Notes under the pieces: generated by a model
Seen by the model: only the letters and a program-made list of their open reading frames with translations
The model's database searches: none
Told to the model about the DNA's origin: nothing
Origin: Mrakia gelida
Lineage: Eukaryota > Basidiomycota > Tremellomycetes > Cystofilobasidiales > Mrakiaceae
Length of the DNA: 64,000 bases
Direction: 5' to 3'
NCBI GenBank assembly: GCA_024345305.1
Contig: BRON01000012.1
Span: 1,240,001 to 1,304,000, forward strand
Shown: positions 1-9,528 of the stretch, piece by piece
How the letters are laid out: each line of letters starts with the position of its first letter
How positions within the stretch are numbered: the stretch's first letter is position 1
Made by a program: the position numbers and the translations under genes

Positions 1-1480
1 GAAGTGCTCTACCTCCACGTCGAACAGGTAGATCTCTGCCTTCGCCTCATCGACCACCACGAGCTCTTCCTCGTCCCGAGCATCAGCAATGATCGCGACG
101 ACCTGCTCCTCCACGACGGGCTCCTCAAGCTTGACGGGTGCACCGAGAGCCGGTGAGGATGGCTCCTGCTTGGCGATGGGAGTCTTGACTGGCGACTTTC
201 CCTTGGAGGAAGAGGAGGAAGCTGCTGGTTTGGAAGTGGGAGTCGAAGTGGAGGAAACGGAGAGAGCGTTGAAGGAGTCGGCGAGGGAGTTGGAGTTGGC
301 TCGAGTGGGCTTGGAGGGAGTGTCGGTGGAGTAGGATTGGGAGAGGGATTTGAGAGGGTGACGAGGAGGTCTGGATAAGATGGAGATGCGTAGAGAGTCA
401 GCTCCGAGCGAGGAAAGGAAGAGGAAGGAAAGGGGTCGAGCTCACTTGTACTTCAAGTCCTCGAGCTCAGCGTCGGTGGCCTCGTCGTGGCTTCGGTTGA
501 ATTTCTGGAGTGCAAGAACGCGACAAGGTCAGACTCTAGCACTTCCCAAGTAAGCGAAGATGATGCACTCACCCTCTCGAACATGCAGTGAAGCATGGTC
601 AACTCGAAGACGGTCAAAGTCGCGGTGTCGACAGCCTTGGAGTCGACGACGAACTCGAAGAGCTCCCCTTCGTCCGCGTCTGATTCCTCCTCGTCGTCGT
701 CGTCGTAGTCGATGTCCTTCCAAGCGAAGGAAGGATCTCCCTCGAAGGAAGAAGGTCGGAAGTTGAGGGAAGCGTCGATGAGGAAGGATCGTTCGTCTTC
801 AGCTGGAGGAGGAAAGGGTGGGGAGGGAGGGAGGAAGGAAGGAGAGCAAAGGTCAGAGAGGTGTTGAGCTCACAAGAAAACGAGCTCTTTCTTCGAGCGA
901 GACAGGATGGAAGGGGCAGAGATCACGATGTACTCACTCTCAGCATCTCCATCTAGAAGTTCAGCCTCCCCTTCCTCGTAGGCTCGAGTGATGACGAGCT
1001 GATACTGATGCTCCGCGGTGGTTCTTCGAACGGTGGCGACAGCGTCTTTGAAGCTGAAGAGCGAGCGAGTTCAACAAGGATGTCAGTTGTTGAGTGGAAT
1101 ACAATGAGAAGCTGACAAGGATGTTGTTGATACTTACATGCACTCTCTAGACCCTTTGATTGAGTCTGGACGAACGAGGAACAACATCCCAGCTTTCAAC
1201 TGCACAATCTCCGGATTCTGAGGATCCCCTGCAGACAGAGAAAGGAAGACAGGAAGGAAGGAGGTAAGCGAGAGGAGCGTATAGAGGCGAATAAGGATTC
1301 GACTCACCCCACATCTTGCCGAAAACTGTATAGGAAGGGAAGGGAGAGGCGAGGGAAGGAGGGGCAACGGAGGGAGGAACGAGAGGTGTGAGCTTGGGAG
1401 AGAGAGGGAGACGAGCTCCACCCGATACGATCCAGGACGACCTTCAGAAGCGATTACTCACGACTCTTGATCATAAACAT
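1..1480 (-). CDS. VID27: VID27 family protein, N-terminal part (3' end outside window)
   Basis: Multi-exon gene read right to left and cut by the left edge. The start ATG (1478-1480) opens a 19-nt exon (MFMIKS), followed by an 18-nt exon around 1310-1328 (FGKMWG) and then exons giving VQLKAGMLFLVRPDSIKGSREC, FKDAVATVRRTTAEHQYQLV and YEEGEAELLDGDAE. Further exons give DERSFLIDASLNFRPSSF, a very acidic DIDYDDDDEEESDADEGELF stretch, and TLTVFELTMLHCMFERKFNR. This order matches the N-terminal and PH-like domains of fungal VID27, a protein linked in yeast to vacuole import and degradation of gluconeogenic enzymes. The leftmost exon looks Ser/Lys-rich and probably begins the linker; the beta-propeller half would lie beyond base 1. 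Start chosen because MFMIKS is typical of the family. It is divergent from SCO1, 166 bp away. Confidence 0.82.
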
Positions 1481-1646
1481 GTTGGTAGCAGTGACCTCTT
1501 GAGAAAGGAGAAGAAAAGTGATGAGGGGAGGGGTGGAGGTGAAGGAACGCAAGAGGTCGAGCTCGAAGCTCGATGGATCAGTTTCGAATCGGGGAGAGCG
1601 AGAGTCGACCTCAACTCCTTCCCTCCCTTCGCCTCCCCAAACAAAA
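1481..1646. promoter_or_regulatory. Divergent intergenic promoter region between VID27 and SCO1
   Basis: Only 166 bp separate the two start codons, so both core promoters and 5' leaders must lie here or overlap the neighbouring coding DNA. No clear TATA box is seen. The SCO1 start sits in an A-rich context (acaaaaATG). Inference from gene orientation and spacing. Confidence 0.5.
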
Positions 1647-3356
1647 ATGTCGCACCCTTCTAGCAGACTCGTATCGACCACGGTCCTGGCTTCCTTCTCT
1701 CGATCTTGCTTTTCTCCTCGGATAACGTCGATCCCTTCGAGATTCGCTTCAACCTCAACCCCTCCTGCTCCTCCTCCTTCTTCGACACCTCCTCCCCCCT
1801 CCCCGTCCACTCCTCCCCCTCCAACGGAACCCTCGACTCCTCCCCCTCGCGTTCGAATTCCTGCCACAGCCAAGAAGTCAGGTTTCTTCAGTGGATCTAC
1901 CAAAGTCCAGTCTCCCGAGGAGGCTCGTAACAAGCACAACGCAGGAGTGAGTTCACCTTCGTCCCTTTCGTCCCTTCCTTCTTACCTCTTCTCTGAAACG
2001 TCCCTTCTCATCGCTGATCCTCTTGCTCTCTCTCCGTGTTCCTTCGGCGATCAGCTCTTCAACCTCCGAAGTGCAGGGATCTTCCTCGCAGCAGGAACAG
2101 GTCTCTACTTCTACTTCGAAACAGAGAAGGCAAAGATGGACGAGATCAAGCGTGAGTTCGACCTCTCCCTCTCTTTCAGCCCACCTCCTCCTCTCTCGTT
2201 ATTCCTCCTCCGTCAGATCGAGCTCACTCAACCTCACCTCTCTCCTTTGCGCATATCGTATGCAGGCAAACGAGCTGCCCAAAAATCCGTCAAGACCGGC
2301 AAGCCTCTGATTGGAGGACCCTTCTCTCTGCTCGACCAAGATGGAAACACCTTCACCGAGGCCAACCTCCTCGGCAAATGGACCCTCATGTACTTCGGAT
2401 TCACCAACTGCCCTGATATCTGTCCTGAGGAGCTCGATAAGATGAGTGACGTGGTGGATATCTTGGGTGAGTCGCTTGAACCTGGGAAGAGGAAGGAAGG
2501 GAGGGAGGACGAGACCGAAGGAGGAAGATGGGAGAAGAGCCGAGCTGACTGATGGTCTTCCTTTTTTCGTGTTGGTCTGTGTTGTGTTGGGGGTTGGGTA
2601 GACGCGAAGCATGGACCTATCGCTCGACCTATCTTTGTCTCGGTGGATCCTGCGAGGGATGATATCCCTCAGGTTAAGGCTTACGTGGGAGGTGAGTCGT
2701 CGCGTCGTTTTCTTTCTTCGCTCGTGTCTCTCACCTTCCGCAACACCACACCCGACCCCTCGCTCGCCTTTCCTCCCTTTCCTTTCACTTGACCCTCCGA
2801 CACGCCATCTTGTCCTCCTCGAACCTCTCCGACCCCTTCGCGTCGCGTCCTCCCTCACGAGTCCAAACTGACTCTGCCTACGTTTCGGACGCTAGAATTC
2901 CACTCCCGAACCATAGGACTCACCGGACCCTACGACGCTATCAAACAAATGTGCAAGGTCTACCGAGTCTACTTCTCTACTCCTCCCAAGGCTAAGGCAG
3001 AGGACGATTATCTCGTGGATCACTCGTGAGTCGTCTCGTCCCGTCGCGCTTCACTCCAATCCCTTTCCCTCAACCTCTCTTTTCCACACCTCTGTCCCAA
3101 CACACCCACACTCTCTCCATTTTTCTCCCCCTCTTCCTCCTGTCGAACCTTCTCGCTAACCTCTCCTCGCCTTCCCTCCGCTTCCGTCCCTTCTTCCGCT
3201 CGCAGCATCTACTTCTACCTCCTCGACCCCGACGGAGCCTTCGTCGAGGCCTTCGGGAAGGACGTCACAGCCGAGGTGGTAGCGGAGAAGGTGGAAGGCT
3301 TTTTGGAGGAGTGGAAGGAGGCTGCCAAGTTGGCGAAGAGGTTGGGAGAGTACTAG
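1647..3356 (+). CDS. SCO1: Mitochondrial copper chaperone Sco1 (cytochrome c oxidase assembly)
   Basis: Inner-membrane protein that passes copper to the CuA site of cytochrome oxidase subunit 2. Exon 1 gives a Ser/Arg-rich presequence (MSHPSSRLVSTTVLASFSR) and a Pro-rich linker. The next exon carries a membrane helix (LRSAGIFLAAGTGLYFYFE). The thioredoxin-like SCO domain follows (GGPFSLLDQDGNTFTEANLL, MYFGFTNCPDICPEELDKM) with the CPDIC copper-binding CxxxC. Later exons give PIFVSVDPARDD, EFHSRTIGLTGPYDAIKQMC, KAKAEDDYLVDHS with the copper-ligand His, and IYFYLLDPDGAFVEAFG. It ends KRLGEY and TAG at 3354-3356. At least five introns are needed. Length and motif order fit the family; all metal ligands are present. 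Confidence 0.95.
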
Positions 3357-3777
3357 ACGTCGTCGAGACGCGATTGATGAAGCAATCCCCCTCTACTCTG
3401 CGTGTTTCTGTGCGTGTGCAAGAGGAAGAAGTTGTGAAGGAGTGGAGCTTGGGAGTCAGAAGGGATAAGCAGGCTGGCGAGGAGGGAGGGACCGAGAAAG
3501 GAGAGACGCGTCGCGAGCCAGAGAGGGAACGCGCAAGGAGCGACGAAAAAAAGCCTAGTGAAAAACGAGATTCCCTCCACTCGTCCCGAGTCCGACACAT
3601 TGCTCAGACCTGATCACCATCCCAGCAGCTTCTTCAAACTCGCGAACCCTGCCCTTCCCTTCGGTCTCTCGCTCTCCTTTCCAAACTCGTCGAGACCTCG
3701 TCCTTGTCCTCCCTCCTTCGTTGTCACCTCCCCAACACCCACCCTTCTCTCACCGTTCCCTTCCCTCCCCCTGCTCG
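3357..3777. other. Intergenic region between SCO1 and the PDI gene
   Basis: About 420 bp of SCO1 3' flank and promoter of the next gene. The second half is pyrimidine-rich on the + strand, as is common upstream of fungal start codons. No conserved coding segment was recognised. Confidence 0.5.
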
Positions 3778-6700
3778 ATGGTGAAACTCCTTTCCCTCCC
3801 CACTCTCCTTCTCTCCTTTCTATCTCTGAGCTCGTTAGGGCTTGCGAGCGATGCTCAATCGACGACGGAAGGAGGGGCCATGCCGTTTGAAGCTCGACAG
3901 CTCACGACGGATTCGTTCAAGCTCAGTACTTCGTCGGGATTGTGGTGAGTCGGTAAAGGAGCTAGCAGAGGGGTTGAGGATGTATGCTGATGAGTTTGGG
4001 CTGGGGTTTTGAACAGGCTGGTTGAGCATTTTAGTCCTCAGTGTGAGTTTAGAGACGAGGAGGGAAGGAGGAGGAGGAGGAGCGAGCTCGTCGAAGGAGG
4101 GGAGGGGAGGTCGGCTTGAGCTTGGAGGGAAAGCCAGGGAGGGATGAGGCAGGAAGGAGTGTGTGAGGTATGGTAGGGTGGATCGTGCGGGGAGAGTGTA
4201 TAGAGGGAGGATGGTGACGGGGAGGGGCAGCGAGAGAAGGAGCTCGAGCTCACCTCGACGATGGGATCATTCTCCCTCTTTCCGCCTTCGTCTCGCCTTA
4301 AAACGAGACTGATCTTGCTTTGTCTTTCTCTCCTCGTTAGGTGGACACTGTAGGGAGTTCGTGAGTGTCGTTCTCTCGCTTCTCGCGCTCTCAGAGAGTG
4401 CGGAAATCAGCGAAAAGGAAGCTCAAGCTGACCTCCCCTCCTTCCTTCCCTTCTTCCCTTCCGTCCCCTTCTCGTCGTCCGCACAGGCTCCAACATGGTT
4501 CAAGATCGCTGAGGAGAAGAAGGATCTAGAGAAGATTACTGGGTTCCATATGGCTCAAGTCAAGTGAGTAGACCGAACAACGAGCAGCTTGAGCTGGAAG
4601 ACGAAGAGGTTGTCGAACAGAGCTGACCTCGACCTCTCCTTCTTCCTCTTCGTCCTCGTCCTCTAGCTGCCTGGCGCAGGGAGGTGAGTCGACGCTTCGC
4701 TCGTGATCCCAGTAGAGATCAAGCTGAGAGCTTTTTTGTCGACTCAGACCTCTGCAACTCCAACGGTGTCAAGTTCTGTTCGTCCTTTCCCCTCCGACTC
4801 TCGAGTCGAACGAAGCTGACCGATCCGCCTGTTCCTTCTCTCTAGACCCCGACATCCGCTTGTTCGTCTCTCTTCCCCCATCTTTCCATCTAGCAGACAC
4901 TGATGACCTCTTTCTCTTCCTCCAGATATCAAGACGGAATCGAACTCGACCCCTACACCCTCTCTCGCTCGCCTGGCGTCCTCACCGAGTACATCGAGAC
5001 CATCTCGCGTCGCTACGCCAAACGAGCACCCGTCGCAGCTCCCGTGACTGCTGGAGTAGGAGCCTTGGGTGCTCAAGATGTGAAGGGACGAGCTGGGTCG
5101 GAGGTCGTCAGTCTCGATAAGGCTGGGCTGGAGAAGGTCAAGCAGGATGGGGGTTTCGTCAAGTTCTTCGCGCCTTGGTGAGTCTCCGAAGCGAATCAGC
5201 TGTGAACTGCGAGACGAAGCTGATCGTTTCTTCCGTTGTACCTATAGGTGTGGACAGTGAGTACTTTCCCCTACCTCAAACACCCTCGGTTTCGTGAGCT
5301 GATTTGTTCGTTGCTCGTCTTTCCAGCTGCAAGAAGCTCGCTCCCAGTTCGTTCCCTTCCTCATTCATGTTTCCCCGTCGCTGTGCTCGATGCTGACCAT
5401 CGCCCTCTTCATTCAGTCTACGCCGAGCTCGCTTCTGAACTCGCCGGTCAGATCACCGTCGCTGAGGTCAACTGCGAGGACCTCCCAGCCGTCTGCAAGA
5501 GCGAAGGAGTCCTGGGCTACCCACAACTCTTCTTGTGCGTTCGACTGTCTCTCTCGTCTTCGATCCCATCCCGACCGAGACTGACGCGCTCTTTGCCTCA
5601 ACAGGTTTGCCAACGGACAGAAGTACGAGCACACCGGAGCCAGGAGTCTCTCCTCGATGTCTGCTTTCGCCAAGAAGGCTATCGCGAGGTTCGTCGACGC
5701 GTCGTCTTTGTCGTTAGTTCTCGAACTCGACTGACCTGACCTTCGCTTCCTCCTCGATAGTGGTGACCTCGAATACGTGAACGCCGACAACATCAACGAC
5801 ATCGCTCAGAAGGAGGAGGTCTTCTTCATTTACCTTCACTCGTTCTCTTCGTCGCCGGACGATCTCGTTCGTTCAACTCCTCCCTCTTCGCCTTTCGTTA
5901 TCCAACGAGATCTGACCCTCTTCCTTCTCCTCCAGAAAACCGTCATGGACGCCTCTCGCTCCCTCATCGGCTCAGCAACCGTCTTCCAATCTCGCGACCC
6001 AGACATGTTCAAACTCACCGGCGTCTCCCCTCTCTCCGGACCCGTCCTCCTCTCCTTCAAAGACCACACACCCTCCACCCCTCTCCTCACTCTCGCCTTC
6101 ACCACCACTCCCAAAACCCTCTCCGTCGAGAAGGTTGCGTCTTTCCTCGAGGAGAACAAGCTTCCTACGGTCGTGAAGCTCGACAGCGGGAACTTTGGAG
6201 ACGTGATGAAGAACAAGCGAGGGAGTTTGGTCGTCCTCGCTGGGTTGAGGGCAGCGGATGATAAGGGGCGGGAGAAGCTTACCGAGGTGGCTACTGCTTG
6301 GCGGAGAGGAGGGAGGAAGTTCGATCAGGGAGTTATCTTCGCGTGGATGGACGGGGATAAGTGGGGAAAGTGGTTGAGCTCGAACTACGGGTGAGTCGAT
6401 CTCGTCGCGTCTTGAACGCGCCTGCTCTTCCCTTTCACCTCGCTGACTACCTTCGGACCTCTTTCTCTCTTCCCTGACAGAATGAGCAAATCCAAAATGC
6501 CTCAAGTCGTCGTCGCAGACCCCTCCGTGCGTCCTCCTGTCGACCTCCATTCGTGCCCTCGAACTCGATGCGTCTTGAACTGACGGCCTCCCTTCCCCTT
6601 CCCCATCTCTTTCCTCTACAGAAAATGGAGTACTACGACATCACCCTCGAGCTTGAGAAGATCGAGTTCGAAGGAGCGTCCATCTTCTCGACCCTCGAAG

Positions 6701-7132
6701 GAGTTTACCAACATTTCCTCAAGCCGAGAAGCGTCGAGAGCTGGGGAGAGCGAGCGATGCGAGCGTTTGGGCTTAAGATGCAGGGATGGCAGGTTCGTCT
6801 TTCATTCTCTCTCCTTCCGGACCATCTCGTTTCCCGAAGGCGTTCGTTCGCCTTTCAAACTCGAAACTGACGGGTCGTCTTCCCTTCCGCCGTTCTCTCT
6901 TTGCAGGATCGAGCGACGTCCCACCCAGTCATCTCCGTTCTCGCCTTAGGAGCTTTCACTCTCGTTGGACTGTGGGCGATCAGGACGTGTGTGAGGTAAG
7001 CATCGCGTTCCCTCGCCCGCTCTTCCCTTTGACGGGACGACGAGCTGACTCGCCTCTCGTCTCTTTTGCTCGGTCTGTAGGTGGGATTTCCCCGAAGTGG
7101 GTCACCAAAAGCTGACGGAGAGGCTGGATTGA
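3778..7132 (+). CDS. Membrane-anchored protein disulfide isomerase with two thioredoxin domains (TMX3/PDI-like)
   Basis: An ER oxidoreductase is inferred. The start ATG opens a signal peptide (MVKLLSLPTLLLSFLSLSSLG). Domain 1 has the active site FSPQCGHCREFAPTW, with Q where most PDIs have W. Domain 2 has KFFAPWCGHCKKLAP followed by VNCEDLPAVCKSEGVLGYPQL. A long b-type region follows, then a membrane helix (VISVLALGAFTLVGLWAI) and a short polar tail ending KLTERLD. No KDEL is seen, so membrane anchoring would replace ER retrieval. The gene is cut into many very small exons (26, 20, 17 and 16 nt in domain 1). The second CGHC is assembled from a 9-nt microexon. Stop TGA at 7130-7132. It lies tail-to-tail with MEMO1. 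Confidence 0.9.
5248..5256 (+). other. 9-nt microexon of the PDI gene
   Basis: The exon before it ends TTC GCG CCT TG with donor gtgagtctcc. The sequence ctatag, then GTGTGGACA, then gtgagtac supplies the last base of Trp, Cys, Gly and two bases of His. The next exon starts CTGCAAGAAG after tttccag. Joining the three gives APWCGHCKK, the universally conserved PDI active site. Without the 9-nt exon the site is destroyed, so the exon is strongly supported by the protein. Confidence 0.88.
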
Positions 7133-7447
7133 TTACTTAAAGCTGGAGTTCTCGTAGCTTTCAGTCTCTATCTTGGGCGATTCGATCTGTTTCGAAGACG
7201 AAGTGTCGGAGGGAGGAGAGAGCTCGAAGCCGCCGAGAGGAACGCGGTTCTTTCATCCTTGGGCTCGTAGATCTCTGGTTCGGTACCATCTTTACAGTGA
7301 GGCTTTCGTCGCCAGGTCTAGTACCCATTGGGCAAAGGAGGCAACCAACACTCGTTGGAAGTCCATCGATCCAAAGTCGTGACGCGAAGAACCAAACCTC
7401 AACCCAGCGAAACTAAAGTACAAAAGAAACAAAGAGACGCTACGAGA
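7133..7447. other. Convergent 3' intergenic region, PDI gene and MEMO1
   Basis: 315 bp holding the 3' untranslated ends of two converging genes. Nothing else was recognised. Confidence 0.5.
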
Positions 7448-9239
7448 TCACCACCTAACGAAAGCAGAAGCGTAAGAGACACTGCTATCTCGGACCTTGA
7501 CGCATGGAGAACTCTGTTCGTAGTGAACGAAGGAGATCTCGCCGGCGGGAGCTGGAGTGGGAGTCGACGCGTCGTTGGACGAGGAGGTTGACTTGAGGTG
7601 GGTGAGAGCTCCGAGGAGGACGCCGATTGGGTGGCGACTAATTGAAGAGGTAACAGATGTTGAAAGGGGAGTTAGTCTGCGTTTCGAGAGAGGGAAAGGA
7701 GTACGAGAGGAGAGGAACAGGAGAGGAGACGACGCACCCGCAGATCGTGTTCTTCGTTCCTTCGAGAGCGAACGGACAGGCTTTGAGTCAGCTCTTCGTT
7801 TGACGGTTCGAGTCAGAGAGAAAAACTCACTCTTCAAATAGCTCTCAAAATTTCCATGAACCTCTCCCCAGTCCTTTCCCTCCGACCCTCCGCTCTGCAG
7901 GATCTCCATCGCCTCTCGATCGAGAAGCTCGATGCTGATGTGGATGGGCTTCTCGGGACTGGGTTGGACCGCTGAAGAGAGGTTGACGGCAGGTGAAGTA
8001 GGGGTGGGTGGTGTGTAGTAGGTGTAGGAGAAGCGAGATCCCCTGTGCGAGCGGCGAGAGGCGAGAAAGAGTTCAGAGATCGTTCGAGACGCGACGAGGA
8101 GTGAAGGAGAGACGCGAGACGTACCAGTGGCAGAAGTCAGAGGAGACGATGGTGAGAGTCGAGGGATCGTTGAGGTCTGTGATGAAGAGTATCGAAGGTT
8201 AGGGGAAGAAAAGAAAAGATGGACGCGGTGCGGCGGAGGAGAGGGAGAACGAACATGGCGCGATGAGCTCCCCGAACGATGCCTCCTTTGTCTTGGAGAT
8301 CGATCCGACGAGGATGGGGATGATCTTGATGTCCTTTCTAAGTATCGCCACTTCGGGTCAGTCATCAAGTCTAGAAGAGAGGCGGAGAGATACTACTGAC
8401 CCGTCGAAGATCTTGCGAACGAGAGGGAGATGCATCTCGATGGAGTGCTCTTCCTCGTCCTGGGAGAGCGTCATCGTGGTGAACCGACCTGTGTTTCGAA
8501 GCTCGGCGATGACTGAAACGAAGCAGTAAGGTCAGTAAGGACAAGAAGGATGAAGGGTCGAGACGCGTCGAGGGAGGGAGACGAACGGTCGAGATCGAGA
8601 TCGAGGGAGCCGATGGGTGTTTCGTAGACAGAGCAGGCTGAGAGAGCGCAACCATCGAGGTACACGTGATGAGAGGGTCCAAGGATGAAGACTCGAGTGC
8701 TACGGGATCGAAGGGATCAGATTTGAACGAGAAACGAGTGAAACGAGGGAGAGGGAACGAACATCGCGGACGTGTCGACAGATTTGTACGCCCAGGCAGC
8801 CTGAAAGAGGCAGAAGCGATCAGCGAGTGTTTGAGCCTTCTAGATAAGAGGGCGATGGCTCACCGTAGGGCCTGAGTAGCTGAATCCAGCATGACTGAAG
8901 CGAGGAGACGAGACGACCGGATGCGGAGGGTCATCATTCCGCCGTCTTCTTCGAACGATCTAGGAAGGATGAGTAGCTCAACTCACGGTGCGATGATAGC
9001 CTTACATCCCTTGATGGGAGGTTCGAAGGTCTTGGTCCAAGGAGTTGAAGCTGAGGAGGTTGGGACGGCGGCGAGGTACGAGTCGAGCTCGGATGAGAGC
9101 GTCGAAGCTGAGGGAGGGAAGGATCTGAAGGTCAGAATCCGACTTCTTCGTGGTTGCGAGATCGCCCTCATGGGATGGGAGAACACCTACGAGAGTCAGA
9201 GTACCAAGACCCAGCGTGGGAAGCTTTGCGAGAGGTCAT
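7448..9239 (-). CDS. MEMO1: MEMO1 family protein
   Basis: Conserved MEMO-like metal-binding protein of the class-III extradiol dioxygenase fold, reported in animals to act in cell motility and redox control. Start ATG at 9237-9239 gives MTSRKASHAGSWYSDS. Exons then give KAIIAPHAGFSYSGPT, AAWAYKSVDTSAM, a RVFILGPSHH-type segment, VYLDGCALSACSVYETPIGSL and VIAELRNTGRFTTMTLSQDE. Later exons give EMHLPLVRKIFDG, KDIKIIPILVGSISKTKEASFGELIAP, SSDFCHWGSRFSYTYYTPP and GRHPIGVLLGALTHL. The HAGSW, PHAGFSYSGPT, GPSHH and CGRHPIGVLL-type blocks are diagnostic. The stop TGA is at 7448-7450 after SAFVRW. The family is about 300 residues and this model agrees. Confidence 0.9.
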
Positions 9240-9528
9240 GTCGAGCGTCCCGGAGGAAAGCCGGAAGAGAGGAGGAGGAGGAGGTGATGGGGGTGGGAGT
9301 CGGTTCAGAAGCGAGGTTTGAAGCCTTATAGAGCACTGGTGGAGATGGGAGCTGCTGGAAGGTCGATGAAGGCTGGTGTGAGATGTCTTGAGCGAGTTAA
9401 GGATGTGGTGGTCGATGGATAAGAGGTGGAGAGGACGAGGGAAGCGAGATGGGCGGAATCAGTTTCGAGAGTTGAGCTTCAGAGCTCCTTCCCTTCCTTC
9501 CTTTGAGACCCAACCACGAGGACGAGAT

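Noticed and set aside
7448..8368. Single-exon reading of the MEMO1 3' half (306 codons starting MMTDPKWRYL)
   Set aside because: Introns interrupt it; only the spliced exons match the MEMO family blocks.
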